From assembly GCA_001312325.1 (NCBI GenBank), contig BBDJ01000023.1:17146-81145 (forward strand): a DNA stretch of 64,000 nt, in the 5' to 3' direction. The DNA is from Lysinibacillus pakistanensis. GTDB taxonomy: Bacteria; Bacillota; Bacilli; Bacillales_A; Planococcaceae. Position 1 is the stretch's first letter. Every line of letters begins with the position of its first letter. The translations under genes were made by a program, and so were the position numbers. The notes under the pieces were generated by a model. It had not been told where the DNA came from. It worked only from the letters and a program-made list of their open reading frames with translations, and searched no databases. Positions 39,237-50,191 of the stretch are shown here, piece after piece.

Positions 39237-39271
39237 AAACATCTTTCTGATGAGGGAAAGATGTTTTTTTT
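39237..39271 (+). terminator. Terminator downstream of the riboswitch ORF
   Basis: AAACATCTTTC pairs with GAAAGATGTTT around TGATGAG (loop), followed by a T tract. Confidence 0.8.
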
Positions 39272-39299
39272 ATGTAAAAAAATTAAAGGAGTGGTCCAC

Positions 39300-39476
39300 A
39301 TGAATCCACAAGTCGTTGAATACTATGAAAGCTTATTAAAATTTGAAATTATGCAAGAGCCTTATGCAGCAAAACCACTAAAGGAGCTTGTTGAACAATA
39401 TCTTGGACATGATGGCGCACATGAGCAGTCTATTTTAGCTGCATATGCCAATGTTATGAAAGAATTAGTAGGATAG
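39300..39476 (+). CDS. Small helical protein, unknown
   Basis: 58 aa from ATG 39300, behind AAAGGAGTGGTCCAC. Amphipathic helices VVEYYESLLKFEIMQEPYA and LKELVEQYLGHDGAHEQSIL. No known family; enclosed between two terminators, so it is either read through from the riboswitch transcript or has its own promoter. Confidence 0.6.
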   Translation: MNPQVVEYYESLLKFEIMQEPYAAKPLKELVEQYLGHDGAHEQSILAAYANVMKELVG

Positions 39477-39488
39477 AATATTTTTTGG

Positions 39489-39520
39489 GCTACCTTGCAG
39501 CTGTTTGAGGTAGCTTTTTT
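39489..39520 (+). terminator. Terminator
   Basis: GCTACCT pairs with AGGTAGC around TGCAGCTGTTTG, followed by T7. Confidence 0.75.
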
Positions 39521-39653
39521 TGATGGTGTAAATAATAATAATACCAATTGGAATACATTTGTTTGTCATAAAACCGCCTTTAGTACTTCATTCATATTTC
39601 ACTTTTTATTTATATAATTAATCTGCTATAAATAGAGAGATAGGAGATTAATT

Positions 39654-41016
39654 ATGAAAAATTTACTTTATAAAAGATTTTGGCGGCTGCATTTTTTCGC
39701 AGCACTTTTTATTACGCCATTGCTTCTATCACTAACATTGAGTGGAATTGGTTATCTTTTTTTCACAGATGTTGAGAATCAGTTATATGATGATTACTTC
39801 TTTGGCAAAAGTCATAAAGAAGAGGTCTTAACAATTGATGAAGCCGTAGAAAAAGCAGAAGCTGCATTTGCAGGATATTCTACTACTAAAGTGATTATGT
39901 TAGAAGAACCATATAATACTCGTTTAACATTATCAAATGGGAAAGAAGAGAAATACGTATTTTTAGATGACAATAATCAAATGGTAGGCAGTCAGGATGC
40001 CAATTACACATTTTCTAATATTATGAGAAATACACATAGCTCCCTATTTATTGGTGGTACATTTGTCAATTATTTAGTAGAACTAGCGGCATGTTGGACG
40101 ATCTTTTTATTACTGTCAGGACTTTATATGACCTTTAAAGGGAATTTATTGAAAAAGCCCAAGTCTGAAAATAAACGACAAAAAAAGTAAAAGATACCAT
40201 GCGCTTGTTGGGACGATCATTACGATTCCAATGGTGATGTTCATTTCTACAGGGCTTTTATGGTCTGCCTTTCAAGGTTCGATACTTGCTGATATAGCGT
40301 CAGAAAGCCCAACTTTCGGTTACCCATTATTACAGCAAAAGCCACCAACTTCTGATGTGTCTGAAATTCCATGGGCAACCCGTCAATTAGAAGCACCAAC
40401 ATCTGAGGGTGAACATGCTCAGCATCATGGTGGAGGCGCTGTCCGTCATACAAACGACAACCAAATTTCGATCGCTAATCTTGAAAAAGAAATTACTGCC
40501 ATGAATATCGCCAAACCTTATTCGATTATTTATCCTTCAAATGCTGAGGGCATCTATACAGTAGCAAAGGCTAGTAACTCTGGTGTAACAGGTCTCGATG
40601 TCAAGCCCACAGAAGAAGCAACTATCTATTTTGATCAATATAGCGGCAAGTTTATTGATCAAGTTAACTACGAGGATTATGGTATGTTGGCTAAGTTCTT
40701 TACATGGGGAATTCCTTTACATGAAGGTCACTTGTTCGGATGGCCAAATAAGTTATTAAACCTTGTTGTCTGTCTAGCCTTTTTAGCAGTGATTGCATGG
40801 GGAATTTGCACATGGATTTTACGGAAGAAAAAAGGGGAACTATCTGCGCCACCACAAATTTCTCATAAAATTTCAATACCTTTCGTTAGTTTCCTCATAC
40901 TTTTAGGAATTTTAATGCCATTGTTTGGTGCCTCATTGATTGCTGTGGTGTTGATTGAATTCATAATCTTAGGCTGGCAAACAAAGAAGAAATTAAGAGC
41001 AGAAGAGGTTAAATAA
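39654..41016 (+). CDS. PepSY-associated membrane protein (one frameshift)
   Basis: About 453 aa. Helix 1 RLHFFAALFITPLLLSLTLSG, a first external PepSY-type region (DEAVEKAEAAFAGYSTTKV), FVNYLVELAACWTIFLLLSGL, then after correction of A7 (40180-40186) another helix pair, a His-rich loop (GEHAQHHGGGAVRHTND) and a second PepSY repeat (ANLEKEITAMNIAKPYSIIYP), and LHEGHLFGWPNKLLNL near the last helices. PepSY_TM proteins are often tied to iron or haem reduction and uptake. The His-rich loop suggests metal binding (inference). Confidence 0.87.
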
Positions 41017-41027
41017 AAATAATATTT

Positions 41028-41064
41028 GATACGGCATTGCAGAGAATGTGCCGTATCTTTTTTT
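41028..41064 (+). terminator. Terminator after the PepSY gene
   Basis: GATACGGCA pairs with TGCCGTATC around a 12-nt loop, followed by T7. Confidence 0.85.
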
Positions 41065-41186
41065 CGTTAGAGAGCGGAATACTATATTATTGATGAATTG
41101 TTTAAAGATTTTTCAGCATGATTTTATAAAGTTTTAAGATTTATATGATACATTGCTAATAGTTTCAGTATATTGGGGGAATGCCT

Positions 41187-42641
41187 ATGTCCATTAAAAC
41201 AAGGTTTTTGCTATCTTATGTAGGGGTAATTATTATTGCTATCACGCTTTTATTAGCATCAGTTTTTCTTTTTTTCCTTTGCGATAACAGGTGATGTCAA
41301 AGCAATTGAGCATTTTTACAAAAAAATCCTATGTACAAAAGCCTTTAACAACAGTAGAAGAAAATGCTTTTCTCGATTTAAAATTACTGGCAAAAAAAAT
41401 AATCCCCTGCAGCTATTAGACATCGAACAGCTACAAAAAAAATAAATGCACCATCCATTGAAACCGTTGTGCGAAAAGATCATCAAATTGTTTATGCATC
41501 ACAGAAAGATCATGAAAAATTATTGCTAAAAAGTTTACCAGGTTTTGAAGCAACCAATATTAATTCACGGGACACAATTATGATTAATCAAGCATTTTAT
41601 ACGTATGTTAAGTTCGATTTTTATTTTCCTGACAAATCAGAGGGGAGTATTTTTGTTTTGAGAGAGGTTAGTTCCCATGCGGAATTAACACGAGAGCTTT
41701 TACCTATTCTTCTTGGTATTTTATTTCTATTATTTATGATGATTATTGGCTTATTAAATTATCTAGTATCTAGAAGTATCATCAATCCAATTACAGCTTT
41801 AAGGGAGGGTGCTGAGCGAATTAAATCAGGAGACTTAGATTTTGAAATTACTTCTCGCTCGAATGATGAAATTGGTCAGCTCAATCGATCATTTGAGGAA
41901 ATGAGAGTAAAGCTAAAGGAATCCGTCAAACTTCAGCTTCAATATGAAGAAAATCGCAAAGAATTATTATCAAACATCTCGCATGATTTAAAAACGCCCA
42001 TGACCTCAATTATTGGTTATGTAGAAGGGATTAAAGATGGCGTGGCAAATACAGAGGAGAAAATGGATAAATATTTAACAACCATCTATACGAAGGCAAA
42101 GGATATGGATTTATTAATCGATGAGCTTTTCTTATTTTCTAAATTAGACTTAAAGAAGATTCCTTTTCAAATGGAAAGTGTGAATCTTCGTCAATATATG
42201 CACGATTATGTAGAGGATGCTAGCTTTGACTTTATTGCAAGAGACATTCATATACAATATATATCAGCGGGTTCAGCTCTTTTTGCCATGGCTGATCGTG
42301 ATAAATTAAGACGAGTACTGTCGAATTTATTAAGCAATAGTGAAAAATATATGGATAAACCATACAAGCAAGTTATTATTTCTCTGCATGAGCAAGTAGA
42401 TGATGCACTTATACAAGTAACAGACAATGGGATGGGCATAGACCCGACAGCTTTACCGTATATTTTTGATCGTTTTTATCGTGCGGAGCCCTCTCGAAAT
42501 TCACAAACAGGAGGCAGTGGTTTAGGGTTGGCTATTGCAAAACAAATCGTGCTTGAAATGGGTGGCGATATTTGGGCGAAGAGCGAATTAACAAAGGGGA
42601 CTAGCATATTCATTTCATTGAAAAAGGCTGAGGAGAGGTGA
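41187..42641 (+). CDS. Sensor histidine kinase (four frameshifts in the sensor part)
   Basis: About 482 aa. ATG 41187 behind TTGGGGGAATGCC. Helix 1 (LLSYVGVIIIAITLLLASVFLF), a short external domain, helix 2 (LPILLGILFLLFMMIIGLL), HAMP (NPITALREGAERIKSGDLDFE), HisKA with NISHDLKTPMTSIIGYVEG (His~265) and HATPase_c with N box LLSNSEKY, G1 DNGMGID and G2 GGSGLGLA. All shifts (T7 near 41270, A7 near 41320, A8 near 41392, A8 near 41435) are in the first 100 residues; the catalytic part is intact. Pairs with the response regulator downstream. Signal unknown. Confidence 0.88.
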
Positions 42642-42647
42642 GAGAAC

Positions 42648-43337
42648 ATGAAAAAAATACTGCTAATTGAAGATGAAGTGAGCATTGCGGAGCTCCAACG
42701 TGATTATTTAGAGATTAATGATTTTACTGTAGACATACAGCATAATGGAGATGATGGTCTGAAGCATGCATTACAGGGTGATTATGATTTAATTATTTTG
42801 GATATTATGCTTCCTGGGATGAATGGCTTTGAAATTTGTAAACAGATTCGTGCAGTGAACAACATCCCAATATTATTTGTTTCAGCCAAAAAAAAGAGGA
42901 TATTGATAAAATTCGTGGTCTTGGTCTAGGTGCAGATGATTATATTACAAAGCCATTTAGTCCAAGTGAACTTGTCGCTAGGGTCAAGGCACATTTATCA
43001 AGATATGAGCGTCTAGCCACAAACCAGCAAACGAACCATATGATGTCCATCCATGGCATTACAATCGATACATCTGCCAGAAAGGTCTTCGTGAATGGCG
43101 AAGAAATTGCCTTTACCACAAAGGAATTTGATTTACTCGTGTTTTTTGTCAAACATCCAAATCAAGTATTAAGTAAAGAGCAGCTATATGAAAGGAACTG
43201 GGGCTATGAATCGGCTGCGGATGTTTCCACAGTTACGGTGCATATCCGAAAGCTTCGTGAAAAAAATTGAACATGATCCAGCTCAGCCAAAGTTTTTGGA
43301 AACTGTGTGGGGGGCAGGATACCGCTTAAATGTTTAA
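42648..43337 (+). CDS. OmpR/PhoB-type response regulator (two frameshifts)
   Basis: About 228 aa. Receiver domain with IEDEVS, phospho-acceptor Asp in LIILDIMLPGMNG (~residue 52) and Lys in ITKPFSP; winged-helix effector with FTTKEFDLLVFFVKHPNQVLS and VTVHIRKLREKIE. Surplus bases at A8 (42888-42895; two extra, giving SAKKEDIDKIRG) and A7 (43260-43266). Six bases after the kinase; same operon. Confidence 0.9.
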
Positions 43338-43473
43338 AAGAGAATATCTGGTTGTGATAGAAGGGACTTTTATAAGTTTTTATCTTTTCATTGAGGTTAA
43401 TGGATTATTTAACATTACCACTTACGCTAAAGAAGTATGGCGACATCCTAACAGTGAGGGTGGTGTATGACAA

Positions 43474-44184
43474 TTGAAGAAAATGCAGACAGTCGTCATA
43501 GCTTTAACATTTGTACTTCAAGGATGTGCCTCAAATGATACTGAGGCTATAAAGCTTGATAAAGGAGGATACGAGGAGATGGCTACAGATTTGACAAGTC
43601 AATTGTTTCAAGCAGTAGAGAAAGGGGAGTTGGACACGCTCCAAAATGCTTTGGATCAAAAGGTGGATATCAATGCCCAGGATTCAAAAAAACGAACAGC
43701 ATTAATGATTGCCACGTACAATCAGGATGTTGAAGCAGTAAAATTATTAATTGATGCAGGTGCCAATGTCAATATTCAGGATGATTTACTAAACACGCCT
43801 TTTCTATATGCAGGTGCAGAAGGCTATCTGGATATATTAAAACTCACGATTCAAGCAGGCGCAGATCCTACCATTGTAAATCGCTATGGAGGAACGGCAT
43901 TAATTCCGGCAGCAGAGCATGGTCATGTCGAGGTCATAGAGGAATTATTGAACAATACGACTATTGACGTCAACCATGTGAATCGTTTGGGATGGACTGC
44001 ATTGATGGAGGCGATTATTCTAAATAATGGAAACCCGATACAGCAAACGGTAGTTCAATTATTAATTGACCATGGTGCCGATGTGAATATACCAGATAAT
44101 GATAATGTGACACCATTACAGCATGCGAAAAAGCAAGGATTCAAAGAGATTGAAAATATCCTTTTCGTAGCAGGTGCTGAATAA
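43474..44184 (+). CDS. Ankyrin-repeat lipoprotein
   Basis: 236 aa; TTG start (MQT at 43483 is an alternative). Signal peptide with lipobox TFVLQGCASND. Five ankyrin repeats, for example KRTALMIATYNQDVEAVKLL, GTALIPAAEHGHVEVIEELL and GWTALMEAI...TVVQLLIDHGADVNI. Frame intact. Bacillaceae carry such surface-exposed ankyrin lipoproteins; a role is not established, although they often appear as single genes. Confidence 0.85.
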   Translation: MKKMQTVVIALTFVLQGCASNDTEAIKLDKGGYEEMATDLTSQLFQAVEKGELDTLQNALDQKVDINAQDSKKRTALMIATYNQDVEAVKLLIDAGANVNIQDDLLNTPFLYAGAEGYLDILKLTIQAGADPTIVNRYGGTALIPAAEHGHVEVIEELLNNTTIDVNHVNRLGWTALMEAIILNNGNPIQQTVVQLLIDHGADVNIPDNDNVTPLQHAKKQGFKEIENILFVAGAE

Positions 44185-44282
44185 GTCCGTTGCTTAAAGG
44201 GGATATAGGCTTCTTTGATATTGCCGGTGACAAAGGCAAATGTATCAATGCGGTCTTGCAAGGAAAGTAATCACAAATAGGT

Positions 44283-44312
44283 AAAATCTCGTCTCAACGT
44301 GACGAGATTTTT
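44283..44312. terminator. Bidirectional terminator
   Basis: AAAATCTCGTC pairs with GACGAGATTTT around TCAACGT; lies between convergent genes. Confidence 0.85.
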
Positions 44313-44313
44313 G

Positions 44314-44920
44314 TTATAGCCAGCCTTTCTCACTAGCAACTTGAGCAGCTTGCTGTCTAGATTCAACTTGAAGCTTTTGAATAGAGGTCGATAAGTAATT
44401 GCGAATAGTACCTTTTGTTAAGAATAATTGTTTACTGATTTCATGAGTGGTCAAGCCTTCCTTCACCAGCTGTAAAACGGCAATTTCTCGCTCATTCAAA
44501 GGATTTTGCTCCTTCATAAATAAGGTAGCTGCTAAATCCTTACTAACAACCTTTTCCCCCTGCATAATTTTTCGAATAGTAGCAATTAAATAATCTATCG
44601 GCTCATCCTTCAATAGATAGCCGTGCACCTCACAATCCATTGCTTTTTGTAAATAGCCAGGACGTGCAAACGTTGTGACAATCATCACTTTACAGGGTAA
44701 ATGAGCCTCTTTAATTTTTTTCAGCAAGCTCTAATCCTGATAGATTAGGCATTTCAATATCTACTAAGCAAACATCAGGTAGCTCCTGTTGGATGTAGTC
44801 CCATGCTTTTTGCCCATCTGAAACTTCAGCTATTACCTCAATATCTGGTTCAAATGACAAAAGGGATGTTAAGGCACCACGTAACATTTGTTGGTCCTCT
44901 GCTAGCAAAACACGTATCAT
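44314..44920 (-). CDS. NarL/LuxR-type response regulator (DesR-like), one frameshift
   Basis: About 201 aa. Receiver: LLAEDQQMLRGAL, phospho-Asp in VCLVDIEMPNLSG, Lys in YLLKDEP. Effector: LNEREIAVLQLVKEGLTTHEISKQLFLTKGTIRNYLSTSIQKL (core EISKQLFLTKGTIRNYLS). A surplus T in T7 near 44717-44723. Four-base overlap with the upstream kinase gene. The DesK/DesR pair of Bacillus controls lipid desaturation or transporters, but the target here is unknown. Confidence 0.88.
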
Positions 44921-45964
44921 GTTGGAGGCTCCTTTCCATCTTGAATTGGTATGCTGAATAACACCCTCGTACCTGTCGGTGTATTTCCATCAAACATGGC
45001 ATCACCTTGAAGAGCATACATTCTTTCTTTCATCGAGTTGATGCCATTACCAAGTCCTTTTTGTTGTATGCCAATCCCGTCGTCTTTGATAGTAAGCCTA
45101 TATTGGCCATTTTGACATTGTATCGTAATGTGGCAGTTTTTTTGCCTTGCTATGCTTGAGCATATTGGTGGTAGCTTCTCGTACACATAAAGCTAGCATC
45201 GTTTCCTCTACACTTGAAAGAACGATTTTAGGGCATTGATTGTTTATGGTTGTAGTAATATTAGCACTTTGTAGAAGCTGCTGGCAGTGAAGTAGCTCCG
45301 TATGTAACGAAACAAAATTCATATCAGATACTAGTTCACGTACTTGTTTTAAGGCTGTACGTGTTGTAGCTAATATATCATTTAGTTCTTGTTTAACGCT
45401 TGTAGGATCTCGATCAATTAGTTTTGTTGTAAGTTCTGTTTTAACTTTAATCATCGTTAAGGTATGACCAATCGTGTCGTGAAGATCCCTAGCAATACGC
45501 TGTCTTTCCTCTTGTTGAACGAGCTGGGTATTGACATCAGCTAATTCGGATTGTAGATTCTTCGACTTTTCTACATAATAAATGAGAACAGGGAATACCA
45601 ATTGAATGATCATCAGGGGTGCTAGTACCTGCGATTCAATGGGGAATAGGGAATCTTTGGTCATCCTTATGACGATTAAAAACATGACTGCAATGCCAAG
45701 CATACCACTAGCGATATGCCATTTAGATTTGGCTCTTCCTAATAAATCTGCAAAGGTAAATCCGAAGATAAGCATGAAGATGTCCTCGTAAATACCCAAG
45801 ATGCTAATAACAACGAATCCTACAAGTGAAGCAAGAAGCAGCTTCCAATCCTGATGCCATAAAGCGAAATAGAAAGCACCTAAGTACAAGCCTAAGACAG
45901 CTATTTTAGCCAGGAAGGGGAGCTCTGAATTTGACCATAACACCATTGTTATCAGGACAATCAA
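44917..45964 (-). CDS. DesK-like sensor histidine kinase (HisKA_3), one frameshift
   Basis: About 348 aa or slightly more. Five to six N-terminal helices (ITMVLWSNSELPFLAKIAVLG, GFVVISILGIYEDIFMLIFGF), coiled coil, HisKA_3 with RQRIARDLHDTIGHTLTMI (phospho-His), and HATPase_c with REATTNMLKHSKAKN and IKDDGIGI. The split at T7 (45137-45143) has one surplus base. The TTG at 45964 has no RBS; the frame stays open upstream to about 46010 (IYPREQVKHYLIIDTVS), so the true start is probably upstream, at an unusual codon or hidden by an error. Confidence 0.86.
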
Positions 45965-46043
45965 GGATACGGTATCGATGATTAAATAATGCTTTACTTG
46001 CTCTCTGGGATAAATTTTTATTGCTTACACCATCCTTTGTTGC

Positions 46044-47174
46044 TTAATGCTTTGTCATGGCTTGAATGGTTTTTTTTCGAATCCATTCCAATGGGCCTAT
46101 ATGAAACTGCTGCTGCCAAAATGATGCTAGAACTAGTTGAAGCAAGATAAAGCTAGCCAAATGCTAATAATAAGAGTGCTATTTAATTGTCCACCAAGCC
46201 CAAGCCCCCAGCCATAAAAAATAATAGACGCAAGCACGTTTTGTAGGACATAACAGCTCAAAGACATTTTGCCGACATCTGCAAAGCGGTGCCAAAGCCA
46301 ATCTAGCCTCTTATATTCTACCAGTTTACCTAATATTCCAATATAGCCAATCGATAAAATCGGTGCACATAAATAACGAACAGGAAAATCAAAAAGTCCC
46401 CCAGGAATAAAAATAAGTAGATTTAAAGGGATACCAATGAATACACCGATTTTGAAAAGTTTGTGTCGAGCCTGACGTCCTTTGTCTGTCGATGAAAAAA
46501 CCTCGTTACGCATAAACTTTACACCTAGTATAAATAAAAAGACATTCATAGGGATAATAAAAATAGCTTCCGTGCGATAAAACAAAAAGTTTGTCAGGCG
46601 ATGCTGTACTTGAGCTAGCCATGTGCCATTTTCATACAATGCAGCAATTGACTCCATGCCATTGAAGGAAACCATTGCCCCTTGTAATGAGCTAATAAAA
46701 ATAAGCATAATCAGGAGGATGTGAAAGCTACCAAAAAGATAGAAAGACCATGTCATTGCTTTGTCGCCTAATCTTATAATAAAGGCAACGATGAAAGCTG
46801 TTATAGCATAGCTCATTAGAATATCATATTCCATGACAAGTGTGTAATGAAGTAGCCCTTCCAAACCTAAAAAAATAATTGTCCAAAGGTACATGCCAGG
46901 CCAAGCATTTCCTTTTCGTAACGCTTGCTGATATTTTAATTGTAAGCCTACGCCAAACATAATTGTTAACAGCCCAAGCAGCTTACCATTGACTAAAAAT
47001 AATACTAACATTCGTAAAAAAATCATTCAAGGACCACCAACCACTATAGTTACTCGTTGTGATATACGATAGATCGCCAAGATAGGCAAAAATCCAGATG
47101 TTTGTGCCAAGAGTCCCTAAAACGGCGAAGCCTCTTAACATATCAATAAAGGGGAGTCTTTGTTGTGTTTGCAT
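46044..47174 (-). CDS. DUF418 (YeiB-like) membrane protein (frameshifted)
   Basis: About 376 aa. Opens RLPFIDMLRGFAVLGTLGTNI, the characteristic first helix of the DUF418/DUF1624-type family, followed by about ten helices; the C-terminal DUF418 block contains VGKMSLSCYVLQNVLASIIFYGWGLGLGG. Surplus T near 47020; a missing base near 46133-46140 (TGCTTCAAC should read TGCTTTCAAC) hides the last 33 residues, FQLVLASFWQQQFHIGPLEW onward. Located just upstream of the DesK-like kinase on the same strand, so it could be part of the regulated unit. Role unknown; some homologues are linked to membrane stress. Confidence 0.83.
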
Positions 47175-47289
47175 ATGTTCTATCACTCTTTCTTTGTTTT
47201 CTTACATTAATGATAAGAAAGGGCAAAGAGAAAACCTATTCACAGCAGTCAAAGGATTTTTATGACACCTGTCATAAAGAATGAAACAA

Positions 47290-47316
47290 TAAAACCAGCA
47301 ACGCTTTGGGTGCTGG
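47290..47316 (-). terminator. Terminator of the methyltransferase gene
   Basis: Minus strand: CCAGCA, loop CCCAAAGCGT, TGCTGG, then TTTTATTG. Confidence 0.65.
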
Positions 47317-47326
47317 CGAAATGCAA

Positions 47327-48036
47327 TTATTTTGTACAGGAGTAAATACGATAGTCCAAAATTTTTTCGTATTTAACGCTCATAGCGATATGTTGATCCA
47401 TTTTATCATATAGCGCTGATTCAATATCTTTGGAGAAATTAAATTCAGGCTTTGATGAGATAGATTTATTTTTTTTGTATGCGAATATTATGAAAACCAG
47501 CCTGCTGCAATAAGACTACCCAATCCTTCTTCATCAGGAGAGCATTAAATCCATAAAACTGTTGGATGTCTTCTACTAGTTGAGAGGGCAGTAATTCTGG
47601 CATGGTGAATTCAATGGCAATGAAGCGTCCACCTCGCTTCAATAAACGATAAATTTCCTGTAATGCACGTTGTTGATCTACAAAAGCAAGAACTGATTCA
47701 GCGAGTATCATGTCATATGACTCATTTGGTAATGAAGTTTGCACAATAGAGCCTTGAATGATGTTAACAGGCAAACGTGTTTTTTTTCATTCTGTGACGA
47801 GCTTTCTCTATCATGATGGGATTGATATCTATTCCCGTTACATTGGCTTGAAAGTGAGTAGCCAAATAGGCAGCCGTTTGCCCTGTACCACACCCGACAT
47901 CTAAAATATGTGAAGTTTGTTGAATGCTCTCTGCTTTAAATAGTTCCTTCGATAGATTAATGCCACCAGGGTGTGCGCCCCCAACACCAAATTTAGCTAA
48001 AAATTCGAGATAAGTAGCACCTTGAATAAAAACCAC
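47327..48036 (-). CDS. SAM-dependent methyltransferase, class I (two frameshifts)
   Basis: About 236 aa. Motif I SHILDVGCGTGQTAAYLA, motif II region NVTGIDINPIMIEKA, then SYDMILAESVLAFVD and LLKRGGRFIAIEF. Surplus bases at T7/A7 near 47471 and 47782; joined ends read KNTRLPVNIIQGS and RIQKNKSISSKPEF. Start taken as GTG 48036; an ATG a few codons upstream sits behind a 7-A run and may be the true start. Substrate unknown. Confidence 0.85.
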
Positions 48037-48235
48037 CTTCTTTTTTTCATATAGTATGAGAAAGAAACTAGTATGGTTCCTTCAAAATATCATGATGTAG
48101 GGCCAAACACTAGAGTTCCATATTTTTTTGGTTTAGACAAAAATATATTATTATTAGCTACTTCTTCAAAAGTCTAATTTAGAAATGGCATAAGTGCATA
48201 TGCTAGTTAGAAGCTTTCTGATAGGGGGTGAATCA

Positions 48236-48463
48236 ATGCCATATTTTCAGCCGAATTTTAGAAGAGGACCATATCAGCCAAACAATAGACAATATTTTGA
48301 ACCTCCTTTTCGAGGTAGAATGATGCAACCTTCCTACTATCCAAACCAACAATATCAACCTTCTAGATTAGGAAATTTGCCAAATCATTTAAATACGATT
48401 ATGGGGCATGCTGGCACGATTACGAATGGAGTATATATGCTAAGGCAGATGGAGCATTTTTAA
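48236..48463 (+). CDS. Small Pro/Gln/Tyr-rich protein (YppG-like)
   Basis: 75 aa from ATG 48236 (AGGGGGTG). N-terminal low-complexity segment (YFQPNFRRGPYQPNNRQYF), C-terminal conserved-looking block LPNHLNTIMGHAGTITNGVYMLRQM. Similar to YppG/YqfQ-type small sporulating-Firmicute proteins; assignment is tentative. Confidence 0.65.
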   Translation: MPYFQPNFRRGPYQPNNRQYFEPPFRGRMMQPSYYPNQQYQPSRLGNLPNHLNTIMGHAGTITNGVYMLRQMEHF

Positions 48464-48482
48464 GTTTATTTAGATAAAAGGA

Positions 48483-48523
48483 AGAAACCCTCTTAAGAAA
48501 GTTTCCTACTTGAGAGGGTTTCT
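48483..48523. terminator. Convergent terminator
   Basis: AGAAACCCTCT pairs with AGAGGGTTTCT around a 19-nt loop. Confidence 0.8.
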
Positions 48524-49240
48524 ATTATGGATGAAAGGACTGGGATAAGTTGTTTTTCGATAATGGAGCGGTTTTTTTTATGAGAGACACTAAAACCATG
48601 GCGATAGGCTGTCCGCTCTAAATATGTTTTAATCGAATTAACCGCATTGGCTGTATCTTGAAATGTTCTAAGAAGCAGATTGATTTTTCCTTCAAATGAT
48701 AAAGTATCACCTGCTGCAAAAATACCAGGCTGTACTGTTCCTCCCATTGCTTTGCCTTTTGTTAGGAATGGGGATCGCTTCATCAAAAGTGAGGGATGCT
48801 ACGCAGTTACGGCCTTATCTAACTATTACCTCATCTAGCTCAACAGGCAACTCAATGCTGATTTGTCCCCACCTCAATACTGTCCTTATTATTGGACAGT
48901 ATAATGTAAATTCGACATTTCATATTTTTCGGCTCTTTCAATTGTTAATTTTTGAGGGCTAATGATGCCGCCTCCAACAGCTAAAAGCACCGTTTTAGAA
49001 TAATATCCGTTACCCTATGTATGATAAAAATATCTTCCTGACGTGTAATAAAATCTACTATCTCTGTCAAAATGGTGGGGTTGAATGTCTTGCTCGATAC
49101 AGGGGGGTGCCCACTAGCTTTTCGGGATAAAATAATTCACCGAGCTGTGATTGACTTTCAATTACTATCACGTATGCCACTATAAAATACAAGCCAGCAG
49201 GACCTCACCCTATAATCGTTACATCATCTATATGTTGCAT
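48493..49240 (-). pseudogene. Degraded ferredoxin-NADP+ reductase (TrxR-type, YumC/YcgT-like)
   Basis: The minus strand starts MQHIDDVTIIG, then a TGA where the dinucleotide-binding loop should read GGGPAGLY (GPAGLYF follows). Later fragments are [31 protein letters not shown] and a C-terminal piece MGGTVQPGIFAAGDTLSFEGK with INLLLRTFQDTANAVNS. Large middle parts, including the NADP-binding domain, are missing and stops occur in all frames, which cannot be explained by run-length errors. Intact enzymes reduce ferredoxin or ferri-siderophore; this one lies next to iron uptake genes. Confidence 0.8.
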
Positions 49241-49316
49241 TTTTATTGCCACTTCCTTAATCAATAGTAAAAAAAGTAATTGACAAAATCTTATCAGAAA
49301 ACTAGACTAATTCTAG

Positions 49317-49335
49317 TGATAATGATTATCATTTT
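49317..49335. promoter_or_regulatory. Fur box
   Basis: TGATAATGATTATCATTT, close to the GATAATGATAATCATTATC consensus, 55 bp ahead of the siderophore ABC operon start. Confidence 0.85.
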
Positions 49336-49388
49336 TAACTGTGCCTATCATAGCATGGAATGAAGTAAAAAGAAAGAGAGGGTCCAAA

Positions 49389-50178
49389 TTGCGCTTAGAA
49401 ATTGAATCGATTCGTGTTGGCTATGAAAATAAAACGATTGTGCATGGCTTATCGCTACAAATTCCAGATGGCAAAATCACAACGATCATTGGCTCCAATG
49501 GTTGTGGGAAATCCACCTTATTAAAGGCCATTACACGTATTTTAAAGCATGAGAGTGGACAGGTCATACTTGATGGTCAAAATATTTCCAAGATGAAAAC
49601 GAAAGAATTGGCAAAAGAACTGGCCATCTTACCACAAAGTCCAGAAAGTGCACATGGTTTAACAGTGGAAGAGCTTGTATCCTACGGTCGATTTCCCTAT
49701 CAAAAGGGCTTTGGCAATTTATCACAAAAGGATAAAGATGTTATTGACTGGGCTTTACAGGTGACAAAAACCGAAGACTTCCGCGTGCAATCTGTAGATG
49801 CTTTATCAGGTGGACAGCGTCAACGGGTATGGATTGCGATGGCATTAGCTCAAGAAACCGACATCATCTTTTTAGATGAGCCGACAACATATTTAGATAT
49901 GGCACATCAATTAGAGGTTTTAGAGCTGCTTTACAGGCTGAATGAAGAACAAGGGCGCACGATTGTCATGGTACTCCATGACCTAAATCAAGCGGCACGT
50001 TTCTCTGATTATATTGTGGCACTGTCACAAGGGGAGCTTGTAAAGTTTGGAACAGCCGAGGAAGTTATGGTACCAGAAGTATTAAAAAAAAGTGTTTAAT
50101 ATTGATGCAGTTATTGGCCAAGATCCACGAACAAACAAACCAATGTGCATTACATATAACTTATTACAAACCGTATAA
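49389..50178 (+). CDS. Iron-siderophore ABC transporter ATPase (FecE/FhuC-like), one frameshift
   Basis: About 262 aa from TTG 49389 (AGAGAGGG upstream). Walker A GSNGCGKST, Q-loop AILPQSPESAHGLTVEELV, signature LSGGQRQRVWIA, Walker B IIFLDEPTTYLD, H-loop VLHDLNQAARFSD: the FecE-type pattern. A surplus A in A8 (50084-50091) hides the C-terminus VFNIDAVIGQDPRTNKPMC. First gene of a four-gene ferric uptake operon under a Fur box. Confidence 0.92.
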
Positions 50179-50191
50179 AAGGAGAATGACA

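Noticed and set aside
42648..43337. Programmed ribosomal frameshifting at A-runs
   Set aside because: Shifts occur in dozens of unrelated genes, with differing required offsets and without a consistent slippery heptamer, Shine-Dalgarno-like stimulator or downstream stem.
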